From the NCBI GenBank assembly GCA_937934775.1, contig CALGYL010000244.1:1-14482 (forward strand): 14,482 nucleotides of DNA, in the 5' to 3' direction. The notes beneath the pieces are model-generated. The model was given only the letters and a program-made list of their open reading frames with translations, had not been told where the DNA came from and made no database searches. Positions 1 to 5,807 of this stretch are shown piece by piece. The stretch is from an uncultured Clostridia bacterium. Its GTDB lineage: Bacteria; Bacillota; Clostridia; Christensenellales; Aristaeellaceae. Each line of letters begins with the position of its first letter. The first letter of the stretch is position 1. A program made the translations under genes and the position numbers.

Positions 1-308
1 CCACGCCCTTCGGGCGGGAGATCTGCGACATGATGCTGGCGGTCAACCGCGCCTTTGGCAAGAGCGATTATCTGCCCTGCATCGCCTGGGGCCGCAATGC
101 CCAGTACGCCGCCAGGTTCCGGGTGGGCGACAGGCTGCGCGTCGGGGGGAGGCTCCAGTCCCGCGAGTATCAGAAGTTGCTCGAGAACGGCGAATACATG
201 AGCCGCAACGCATTTGAGGTGTCGGTGTTTACGCTGGAGGCCGACCGTACGCCGTCGCCCGCTCCGCAGCCGGAAGAGCAGCCTCATCCGGAACACCTGA
301 CGGTGTAG
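1..308 (+). CDS. ssb: Single-stranded DNA-binding protein, 3' part only
   Basis: The reading frame is open from base 3 to the TAG at 306-308, giving 101 residues; the start lies before the window. The fragment begins TPFGREICDMMLAVNR and continues with SDYLPCIAWGRNAQ, GDRLRVGGRLQSREYQ and FEVSVFTLEA. These are the strands of a bacterial SSB OB-fold, which binds single-stranded DNA in replication and repair. By family knowledge the missing part is the first one or two beta strands. The tail after the OB-fold is only about 20 residues, Pro/Glu rich (PAPQPEEQPHPEHLTV), and does not end in the acidic DDDIPF-like tip that usually recruits partner proteins. It may therefore be a second, accessory SSB rather than the main replicative one. 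No gene follows closely on this strand: the next start is 450 nt away. Confidence 0.85.
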   Translation, partial: TPFGREICDMMLAVNRAFGKSDYLPCIAWGRNAQYAARFRVGDRLRVGGRLQSREYQKLLENGEYMSRNAFEVSVFTLEADRTPSPAPQPEEQPHPEHLTV

Positions 309-322
309 GGCGGTAAACCGCC

Positions 323-487
323 TTATACCAATCCAAAACATTAATTACTCGTCGAGCCGGGTCTTTTCGTGTGAGGCGTTGTCACTCTTCGCTCAACGTA
401 GCGCTGCTACGCCTCGCTTCGGTTCCTAGCCTCGCATCGAAAATCCCTCGGTTCTTTGGAGTAATTAATATTTTTCCTTGGTATTAC
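323..487. repeat. MITE-like palindromic element with inverted arms
   Basis: The left arm (323-350) and right arm (459-487) are inverted copies: ATTAATTACTC at 340-350 is matched exactly by GAGTAATTAAT at 459-469. Weaker complementarity continues inward (GAGCCGG..TCTTTTCG against CGAAAATCCCTCGGTTC) and outward (TTATACCAA against TTGGTATTA). Inside lies a nested hairpin: GAGGCG (373-378) with CGCCTC (410-415), and CGTAGC (397-402) with GCTACG (406-411). The left arm recurs at 14428. No transposase is encoded. This looks like a small non-autonomous element or a REP-like structured repeat. Short open frames across it are not credible genes. Confidence 0.6.
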
Positions 488-518
488 CGATGTTTTGCCG
501 CAGGGAAATGGAGCCTTC

Positions 519-553
519 GCGGGCCGGAAATCCCACTGGGATTTCCGGCCCGC
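519..553. repeat. Near-perfect 17-bp palindrome, 1-nt centre
   Basis: Arm GCGGGCCGGAAATCCCA (519-535) is exactly complementary to TGGGATTTCCGGCCCGC (537-553), with a single C between. An outer pair CCGATGT (487-493) and ACATCGG (556-562) may extend the structure. No T-run follows on either strand, so it is not a typical intrinsic terminator. With a 1-nt centre an RNA hairpin must open a pair or two at the tip. Confidence 0.75.
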
Positions 554-587
554 CGACATCGGCAACTGGGGCTGACGCGCGAATGAA

Positions 588-622
588 AAACCGACCTTCC
601 GTGCATTCACGAAGGTCGGTTT
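588..622. terminator. Hairpin, probable bidirectional terminator
   Basis: AAACCGACCTTC (588-599) pairs perfectly with GAAGGTCGGTTT (611-622) around an 11-nt loop. Read on the + strand the stem ends in TTTC; read on the minus strand it is followed by TTTTTC, the better U-run. It separates the element region from the promoter at 707 and would block read-through in either direction. Confidence 0.6.
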
Positions 623-706
623 CTTGTACAAACTGCTTTAATAAAAATGCTTAGTACGGCAGGGAAATCCGGCCGGCCGGGCATTTTTTCAAAATTTACG
701 TTCTCG

Positions 707-735
707 TTGCCAGAACCGGTGTTTTGTGCTATGAT
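707..735 (+). promoter_or_regulatory. Sigma-A type promoter of the SDR-flavodoxin-MBL operon
   Basis: TTGCCA (707-712), 17-bp spacer, TATGAT (730-735). An AT-rich stretch (GCATTTTTTCAAAATTTACG, 681-700) lies directly upstream, like an UP element. The predicted start near 742 leaves a very short leader before the GTG at 759. Confidence 0.7.
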
Positions 736-758
736 TCCCTGTAAAAGGGGGTGCTGTC

Positions 759-1550
759 GTGGTCGGGGAATTTATGGGCAAGATATGCGTTGTGACCGGC
801 GCGGTTTCGCGCATTGGTCGCGTACTGTGCGGCGAACTTCTCCGGCGGGGCGCCGTGGTCTACATGGGCGACGTAAGCGACGGCGCGCTCTCCCAGATGG
901 CGGACGACTTCAACCGGGCCTATCCCGGCCGGGCGTATTCGGTGCCCACCGACGTGACGCAGGCGCTGGACGCGCAGCATCTGGTGGATGTGGCCCTGGC
1001 CCGGAAGGGCCGGCTGGATTTTCTGATGATGGCCGAAGTCGCCCCCTGCTCGGTCCCCATCGGCCAGGTGATGGACGAAAGCTGGCGCTACGCCATCGAC
1101 GTGAACCTGATGGGCGTGGTGTATATGGTGGAGGCCGCGCTTCCAGCGATGCGCGCCCAGGGCCACGGCCAGATCACGGTGCTTCTGCCGCTGTCGGGGC
1201 TTTTGCCCGCGCCATACGAGGCGGTGTGCAGCGCCACCCACGCGGCGGCCCGCGCGCTGATCGAAAGCCTGCGCTACGAACTGTGGGACGAGAAAATCCA
1301 TTGCACCTACGCCTGCCTGGACGGCGTATTCGAGTCCGGATTCGAGCTGGGCGTAGACAAGCCCGCGGAGGAAGCCGTTTCGGCGGTGCTGGAAGGCGTC
1401 GCCCAGAACGTCCCGGCGGTCATCTGGCCGGAGAGCGCCAGGCTGGAAGTCGAAGCCTGCGGCCCGTCCACCGATGCCCGGCAGCAGTGCATGATCCGGG
1501 ACGCCCGGCAGCGCAAGGCGGGCATCCGCACCAAGGGCGCCTATCTGTGA
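759..1550 (+). CDS. SDR-fold protein lacking catalytic residues
   Basis: 263 residues, normal SDR length. The Rossmann start VVTGAVSRIG (11-20) has Arg where the middle Gly of TGxxxGIG is usual. GRLDFLMMAEVAP (84-96) stands in for the NNAG strand, and DVNLMG (114-119) keeps the structural Asn. Aligning GLLPAPYEAVCSATHAA with the usual GLLPAPGLAVYCASKHA places Pro144 at the catalytic Ser, Cys157 at the Tyr and His161 at the Lys. Classical NAD(P)H oxidoreductase chemistry is therefore unlikely. I infer a pseudoenzyme that may still bind a nucleotide or a partner; a changed activity is possible. GTG 759 is preceded by AAGGGGG at good spacing; ATG 774, with GGGGA before it, is an alternative. It is the first gene of the operon, 50 nt before the flavodoxin. 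The long reading frame is intact, so it is not a decayed pseudogene. Confidence 0.8.
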   Translation: MVGEFMGKICVVTGAVSRIGRVLCGELLRRGAVVYMGDVSDGALSQMADDFNRAYPGRAYSVPTDVTQALDAQHLVDVALARKGRLDFLMMAEVAPCSVPIGQVMDESWRYAIDVNLMGVVYMVEAALPAMRAQGHGQITVLLPLSGLLPAPYEAVCSATHAAARALIESLRYELWDEKIHCTYACLDGVFESGFELGVDKPAEEAVSAVLEGVAQNVPAVIWPESARLEVEACGPSTDARQQCMIRDARQRKAGIRTKGAYL

Positions 1551-1600
1551 TCCATCCCGCCGGTGGGGCGGTAATATAAAAAATTCAAGGAGTGGACCGC

Positions 1601-2023
1601 ATGAAAACTGTTGTCTGTTATTATTCTCTGGGCGGATCCTCCCGGAAACTGGCCGAAGCGCGCGCAAAGACGTTGGGCGCGCCCGCCATCGCCGTTGAAG
1701 AAGCGCGCAAGCGCAATATGGTCGCCGCCTTTACGGTGGGCTGCTTCCAGGCCATGCAGCAGAAACCGGCCGCCATCAAGCCCATCAGCGACAAGATCAC
1801 CAGCTGTGACCGGCTGATCGTCTTCGCGCCCGTATGGGCTGGCTTGCCCGCGCCCGCGTTCAACAGCCTGGTCGCAAAGCTCGTGAAGGGCCAGGAAGTC
1901 GAGGTTGTGCTGGTCTCCGGCAGCGGCAAGACCCAGGCCGAACCCAAGGTGCGCGCGCAGCTGGAAGCGCGCGGCGTCAAGGTGCTGGGCATCTCCGATG
2001 TCAAGGCGCCTTCTAAAAAATAG
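1601..2023 (+). CDS. Flavodoxin-like protein
   Basis: 140 residues, the size of a short-chain flavodoxin. The first strand and loop MKTVVCYYSLGGSSRKLAE match the FMN phosphate-binding start of flavodoxins, with SLGGSS (9-14) where TxTGxT is usual. CDRLIVFAPVWAGLPAPAFNSLV (69-91) matches the 'PVWAGxPAPxxNxFL' segment that packs on the isoalloxazine ring. EVVLVSGSG (101-109) resembles the later strand and loop contacting the flavin. It is expected to be a cytoplasmic FMN electron carrier or a small FMN reductase; the partner is unknown. ATG 1601 has AAGGAG at 1587-1592; an in-frame GTG at 1592 lies inside that site and is rejected as the start. The middle gene of the operon, it lies 36 nt before the metallo-hydrolase, and its redox link to the neighbouring SDR-fold protein is only an inference. 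Confidence 0.8.
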   Translation: MKTVVCYYSLGGSSRKLAEARAKTLGAPAIAVEEARKRNMVAAFTVGCFQAMQQKPAAIKPISDKITSCDRLIVFAPVWAGLPAPAFNSLVAKLVKGQEVEVVLVSGSGKTQAEPKVRAQLEARGVKVLGISDVKAPSKK

Positions 2024-2059
2024 TCTGCGACGCGTAAGAACTACGCAAGGGGGCGCCCC

Positions 2060-3739
2060 ATGAAACTGACCTTCCTCGGCGCGGCGCGCGAAGTGACCGG
2101 CAGCTGCTACTACCTGGAGACCGAAGGCGGCCGCCTGCTCATCGACTGCGGCATGGAGCAGGGCGAGGACGTTTACGAAAACCAGGATCTGCCCGTCGAT
2201 CCCGCGCAAATTGACTGCGTGGTGCTGACCCACGCCCACATCGACCACTCCGGCAAGCTGCCGCTGCTCTATAAGCGGGGCTTCCGCGGGGAGATTTACG
2301 CCACAACGCCCACTTCAAGGCTGTGCGACCTGATGCTGCGCGACTCCGCGCACATTCAGGAATTTGAAGCCGAATGGCGCAACCGCAAGGCCCTCCGATC
2401 CGGCGAAGAACCCTACGTGCCCATGTACACCATGGAGGACGCCAAGGGGGCCATCGCGCTGTTCCATCCGGTGGAGTACAACGGGGAGATCGAGTTGCCT
2501 GGCGGGCTTCGCGCCCGGTTCACCGACGCGGGGCACCTTCTGGGCTCGGCCAGCGTCACGCTGACCAGCACCCAAGAGAACTTCACCATCGTGTTTTCCG
2601 GCGACATCGGCAACGCCAATCAGCCCATCCTGAACGACCCGGTCCCGCTGACGAAGGCCGATTTCGTGGTCATGGAATCCACCTACGGCGACCGGAGCCA
2701 CGGCCCCCGGCCCGATTACATCTCAGAGCTCACCGCGATCATTCAGGAGACCTTCGATCGTGGCGGCAACGTGGTGGTGCCCTCCTTCGCGGTGGGCCGC
2801 ACCCAGGAGATGCTGTACTTCCTCCGGCAGATCAAGGCCGAGGGCAGGGTTAAGGGCCACGGAGACTTCACAGTCTACGTGGACAGCCCGCTGGCGGTGG
2901 AGGCCACCAGCGTGTTCCAGGAGAGCGACAGCTCCTCCTTTGACGAGGACACCCGCGCCTTGATCCGCCAGGGGATCAACCCGATCTCCTTCCCGGGCCT
3001 CAAAACCAGCGTCACCAGCGACGACTCCAAGGCCATCAACTTTGACAAGAACCCGTCGGTCATCCTGTCGGCCAGCGGCATGTGCGAAGCGGGCCGCATC
3101 CGCCACCACCTGAAGCATAACCTGTGGCGGCCGGAGAGCACGGTCCTGTTCGTCGGCTATCAGGCCAAGGGCACCGTGGGCCGCGCGCTGGTGGAAGGCG
3201 CGAAAAAGGTCAAGCTGTTCGGCGAGGAGATCGCCGTCAGTGCCGAGATCCGCGTACTGGGCGCGGTCAGCGGCCATGCCGACAACGAAGGTCTGATGAA
3301 GTGGATCAAATCCTTTGATCCCAAGCCCCGGCAGGTGTTTGTCACCCACGGTGAGGAAGCGGTGGCGCAGATTTTTGCCGGGCGGCTCCGGGATGAACTG
3401 GGGCTGGCCGCGGACGTGCCGTATAACGGCGAAATCTGGACCCTGCCCGAGGCGAAGATGCTCGCCGAAGGCAGCCACGAACGCGCGCTCAACCGCGAGG
3501 AGCGCAGGGCTGCCGAGCACACCCTGCCGGAACGGGCGCTGCCCGGCCGCGGGGCGCAGGAACTGCCCAGCCACGCACAGGGCAGCCACCCGTCGCCCGA
3601 GCGCGAAGACGCCTTCCGCCACCTGGTGGCTGCGGGCGACCGCTTGAACGCGCTGATCCGCCACAGCGACCGCCTGAACAACAAGACCATGGCCAAGCTG
3701 GCCGAGCAGATACTAAAGCTGCTGGACCGTTGGGGCTAA
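2060..3739 (+). CDS. MBL-fold beta-CASP RNA metallo-hydrolase
   Basis: 559 residues. Metallo-beta-lactamase motifs are complete: LTHAHIDHSG with H58, H60, D62, H63; H159 in DAGHLLGS; D182 in SGDIG; H430 in THGE. Beta-CASP features follow: ESTYGDR (206-212), PSFAVGRTQE (241-250), ILSASGMCEAGR (335-346) and SGHAD with H406. This set defines the CPSF73/Ysh1-like bacterial hydrolases, which use two Zn ions to cut RNA, so the expected role is endo- or exoribonuclease in RNA processing; the real substrate is unknown. After about residue 465 there is a charged, Arg/Glu-rich C-terminal extension of about 95 residues, ending in a likely helix (DRLNNKTMAKLAEQILKLLD), which is not part of the catalytic core. 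AAGGGGG precedes ATG 2060. It is the last gene of the operon, with hairpins after it. Confidence 0.9.
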   Translation: MKLTFLGAAREVTGSCYYLETEGGRLLIDCGMEQGEDVYENQDLPVDPAQIDCVVLTHAHIDHSGKLPLLYKRGFRGEIYATTPTSRLCDLMLRDSAHIQEFEAEWRNRKALRSGEEPYVPMYTMEDAKGAIALFHPVEYNGEIELPGGLRARFTDAGHLLGSASVTLTSTQENFTIVFSGDIGNANQPILNDPVPLTKADFVVMESTYGDRSHGPRPDYISELTAIIQETFDRGGNVVVPSFAVGRTQEMLYFLRQIKAEGRVKGHGDFTVYVDSPLAVEATSVFQESDSSSFDEDTRALIRQGINPISFPGLKTSVTSDDSKAINFDKNPSVILSASGMCEAGRIRHHLKHNLWRPESTVLFVGYQAKGTVGRALVEGAKKVKLFGEEIAVSAEIRVLGAVSGHADNEGLMKWIKSFDPKPRQVFVTHGEEAVAQIFAGRLRDELGLAADVPYNGEIWTLPEAKMLAEGSHERALNREERRAAEHTLPERALPGRGAQELPSHAQGSHPSPEREDAFRHLVAAGDRLNALIRHSDRLNNKTMAKLAEQILKLLDRWG

Positions 3740-3795
3740 GGAGACGAAAAGTGTTGAAAAGCCCGCCGTTTTTCAGCGCGAAGGGAATGTGCTCA

Positions 3796-3829
3796 GAGGC
3801 CCTGTAATTCTTCGGAATTTCCGGGCCTC
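3796..3829. terminator. Hairpin with TTCG tetraloop in convergent gap
   Basis: GAGGCCC (3796-3802) pairs with GGGCCTC (3823-3829). Inside, AATTC (3806-3810) pairs with GAATT (3815-3819) around a TTCG loop, with a small 3/3 internal loop between the stems. Only a weak T-rich run (TCTTGGCT) follows on +, so termination is likely but not certain. It sits 57 nt after the stop of the metallo-hydrolase. Confidence 0.5.
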
Positions 3830-3907
3830 GTCTTGGCTGATAGCCGCGAGGTACGAACTCGTCACGGCGGATACGCTGATCGAAGGGAAGACCTGACCAT
3901 AGAAGCC

Positions 3908-3945
3908 GCCCCGCCCTGCCACAAGCGAATGCGGCAGGGCGGGGC
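3908..3945. terminator. GC-rich 13-bp hairpin between convergent genes
   Basis: GCCCCGCCCTGCC (3908-3920) is exactly complementary to GGCAGGGCGGGGC (3933-3945) with a 12-nt loop. No clear T-run follows on either strand. Its place between the + strand operon and the minus-strand gene ending at 4028 suggests a shared barrier to transcription. The rest of the 3740-4027 gap shows no gene. Confidence 0.5.
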
Positions 3946-4027
3946 AACTTATCGGTGAAATTCGGCGTTTCCTGGCGGCACATCCGGCGGGACGGCTTCC
4001 GGACGACATCCGGACGGCGTGCGCGTT

Positions 4028-4501
4028 CTAGCTGACCAGGTAGGTCGTCACGCGCGCGCTGCCCTCTGCGGAAAGCCAGATGGTCACGCGCTGGCCGTCG
4101 CCCGGAATATTGAATGTAGACTGAACCCAGCTTTCCTCCGCCCCGAGTGGAAGCCGCGCGGTCTGGCCGTTGCATGTGAGGGTCAATGCGCCGCCTTCGC
4201 CCTTTACGCCCTGGGGCATGAGTACGGCGAAGTAGTAATCGTCTCCAGTGGACTCGTCCCGCTGTGCCTGAACGCCGATCACGACGCCGTATCCTTCCTT
4301 CAGAAAAGCGTTGTCAATGGCTTCGACGTGATCCGCCTGACCCTTGTCCATCTCCCCGCTGGGGACGCGCACATATCCGTCAACGCCGATGTTGTTCACA
4401 TTCTCCATGAGGCCCGTGGGTGCCAGAAAGAGCCCGACGGCCAGCGCGAGCGTACCAGCCGCCGCGGTCGCGCAAATCTGTTTCTTGCGTTTTTCTGTCA
4501 A
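4028..4501 (-). CDS. Hypothetical membrane-anchored or secreted protein
   Basis: 157 residues, family not recognised. The N-terminus is MTEKRKKQICATAAAGTLALAVGLFLAP: a positive stretch followed by one hydrophobic segment (about 10-27), so it is either a signal peptide or a membrane anchor. The Cys at 10 precedes the hydrophobic core and is not a lipobox. The remaining 130 residues are polar and strand-like, with repeated valines and glycines (GYGVVIGVQAQ, DDYYFAVLMPQG, LTLTCNGQTARLPLG, QRVTIWLSAEGSARVTTYLV), suggesting an extracytoplasmic beta domain. The start is TTG at 4501, with GGGGAGGG 12 nt upstream; an ATT one codon earlier would have 9-nt spacing. An ATG between them is out of frame and stops after four codons, overlapping the TTG. 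The promoter at 4534-4562 supports a start here. Confidence 0.6.
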   Translation of the reverse strand: MTEKRKKQICATAAAGTLALAVGLFLAPTGLMENVNNIGVDGYVRVPSGEMDKGQADHVEAIDNAFLKEGYGVVIGVQAQRDESTGDDYYFAVLMPQGVKGEGGALTLTCNGQTARLPLGAEESWVQSTFNIPGDGQRVTIWLSAEGSARVTTYLVS

Positions 4502-4533
4502 AATGAAACCATACCCTCCCCAAATATGTAACC

Positions 4534-4562
4534 ATCATAATGCAACCCGAGAGAACAGTCAA
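4534..4562 (-). promoter_or_regulatory. Sigma-A type promoter of the 4028-4501 gene
   Basis: On the minus strand: TTGACT (4562-4557), 17-bp spacer, TATGAT (4539-4534). Transcription would start near 4527, leaving about 25 nt of leader that contains the GGGGAGGG ribosome-binding site. This rules out the longer overlapping frame starting at 4562 as the real gene. Confidence 0.75.
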
Positions 4563-4568
4563 GGCGCT

Positions 4569-4650
4569 TTCGCCTATTCAGGAGCACAGATCAAACGGCA
4601 CGGGCATATTGCACACCCGTGCCCCGCCGGTTCGTTCGCCTACTCAGGAG
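4569..4650. repeat. Short direct repeat pair at the end of the DMT gene
   Basis: TTCGCCTATTCAGGAG (4569-4584) and TTCGCCTACTCAGGAG (4635-4650) match at 15 of 16 positions, 66 bp apart. The second copy contains the stop codon of the transporter gene (4644-4646 on the minus strand). Both flank the hairpin at 4597-4623. Confidence 0.55.
4597..4623 (-). terminator. Hairpin after the DMT transporter gene
   Basis: GGCACGGG (4597-4604) pairs with CCCGTGCC (4616-4623), 8 bp with an 11-nt loop. Read on the minus strand it follows the transporter stop by about 20 nt and is trailed by GTTTGATCT, a weak U-run. It lies just upstream of the 4534-4562 promoter, separating the two minus-strand genes. Confidence 0.5.
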
Positions 4651-5543
4651 GCGCTCTCCGTCCCGCTCTGCGCGACCCGAACGCTGACCAGAACGCCCAG
4701 AATGACCAGTACGCCGCCCGCCAGGTGGCGAAGCGTCAGCCGTTCACCCAGCAGCACCACCGAAAACAGCGTGCCGAAGATGGGGACCAGGTTCATCAGA
4801 AACGCGGACGTGGACGGCTTCAGCCGTCTGAGCCCGAAATTGTACATCAGGTATGCCGCCACCGAGCACAGCGCGCCCAGGTAAAACAGCATGGTCAGCG
4901 AAGCGCCGTCCGGCGCCTGCCACTTCCCCGTCTCCAGAAGCGTAAACGGCAGAAAGCCGATGAAGCCCGCCAGCGTCTGATAGAAAGATAGCGTAACCGC
5001 CGGGAATCGCCCGACTACCTTGCGGGTGGAGAAGATGTAGGCCGTCCACACGACGCCGGTGCCCAGCAGGATCAGATTCCCCAGGAGCGGGTTTTCCGCG
5101 CCCTCGGCTTTCTCCGAGCTTACTGAAATCAGGTATACGCCCACCATCGCCACTACGATGCCTACGATCTGTCGGGCGGTGATCGGCGTTTTGTACACGA
5201 TGCGCTCGCCCAGGAGCGTCAGCGCCGGGAACGAGGCTACAATCAGCGCGGCGCTGGAGGCCGTGGTCATCGAAAGCCCCACGTTCTCAAACAAAAAATA
5301 AAGCGTGATGCCCATGAAGCCGCTGAACGCGATGGGTACCATCTCTTTGCGCGTTGGGCGGACCCGCTCCTTCAGGATCAGCCGCGCGATTCCCAAAAGG
5401 ATCAGCGCCACCAGGAAGCGCGCCGCCGCCAGCGTGATGGGCGGGAAGGTGCGGTACGCCACTTTGGTGGCGATGAACGACGAGCTCCAGATCAGCATCG
5501 CGCCGACCGTCGCAAGGTAATGCCAGCCGTTTTTTTCGTTCAT
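4644..5543 (-). CDS. DMT-superfamily (EamA) transporter
   Basis: 299 residues with about ten hydrophobic segments in two homologous halves, the usual EamA architecture and length. The start GWHYLATVGAMLIWSSSFIATKVAYRTFPPITLAAARF is the typical first EamA repeat (W-S-S-F-ia-K... P...aa-RF). The second half repeats it from about residue 152 (LLGNLILLGTGVVWTAYIFSTRKVVGRFP) and ends with PIFGTLFSVVLLGERLTLRHLAGGVLVILGVLVSV. EamA proteins are secondary exporters of metabolites such as amino acids; the substrate cannot be told from sequence. ATG 5543 has AAGGAG 5 nt upstream. It is transcribed in the same direction as the liv genes but is separated from livF by a terminator (5629-5674) and has a hairpin leader (5563-5592). 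No clear promoter was found for it, so its expression may rest on leak-through or a non-canonical promoter. Confidence 0.88.
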   Translation of the reverse strand: MNEKNGWHYLATVGAMLIWSSSFIATKVAYRTFPPITLAAARFLVALILLGIARLILKERVRPTRKEMVPIAFSGFMGITLYFLFENVGLSMTTASSAALIVASFPALTLLGERIVYKTPITARQIVGIVVAMVGVYLISVSSEKAEGAENPLLGNLILLGTGVVWTAYIFSTRKVVGRFPAVTLSFYQTLAGFIGFLPFTLLETGKWQAPDGASLTMLFYLGALCSVAAYLMYNFGLRRLKPSTSAFLMNLVPIFGTLFSVVLLGERLTLRHLAGGVLVILGVLVSVRVAQSGTESAS

Positions 5544-5562
5544 GTGAACTCCTTCATGTTAC

Positions 5563-5592
5563 GACAAAGGCTCCGCCCTTGGAGCCTTTGTC
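5563..5592 (-). promoter_or_regulatory. 12-bp hairpin just upstream of the DMT gene RBS
   Basis: GACAAAGGCTCC (5563-5574) is exactly complementary to GGAGCCTTTGTC (5581-5592) with a 6-nt loop. On the minus-strand transcript it ends 11 nt before the AAGGAG of the transporter gene. No T-run follows, so it reads as a leader structure (mRNA stabiliser or translation control) rather than a terminator. Confidence 0.5.
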
Positions 5593-5628
5593 CGGGGGGA
5601 TGCACCCTTTTGACCTCAAAGGATACAG

Positions 5629-5674
5629 AAAAAAGTGACTGCGGTTCAACCCTCAAGAGGGCTTGGGGTCGCAG
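5629..5674 (-). terminator. Terminator of the livHMGF operon
   Basis: Read on the minus strand: CTGCG (5674-5670), an inner CCCTC/GAGGG stem, then CGCAG (5643-5639), followed shortly by TTTTTT (5634-5629). It lies about 130 nt after the livF stop. A further hairpin, GCGGCGG/CCGCCGC (5783-5801), follows that stop directly but has no U-run. The stretch 5675-5782 shows nothing else. Confidence 0.6.
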
Positions 5675-5807
5675 CCACCGATTGATTCACCGCAACCTGA
5701 AGGCGATCTGCGCGGCCGCAGCCGGCGCATTCGCGTATGTCTGGCTTCGGGCTGCGCCTTGCAGGGCCGACGCAATGCGTATGCGGCGGATTTTCCGCCG
5801 CTTTGCG

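Noticed and set aside
371..631. Short open frames (71 and 74 codons) across the intergenic repeat
   Set aside because: They run through the inverted repeats and palindrome, have no ribosome-binding site and no recognisable protein.
647..1667. 310- and 312-codon frames overlapping the SDR gene on both strands
   Set aside because: They are shadows of the SDR frame, with Arg/Gly-rich or His/Arg-rich translations and no family match.
3773..4009. 78-codon minus-strand frame in the convergent gap
   Set aside because: It passes through two hairpins and has no ribosome-binding site or family resemblance.
4380..4562. 60-codon minus-strand frame with an ATG upstream of the 4028-4501 gene
   Set aside because: Its start lies inside the promoter; its translation past the real start is an out-of-frame reading of the same gene. 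I see no frameshift that would join the two.
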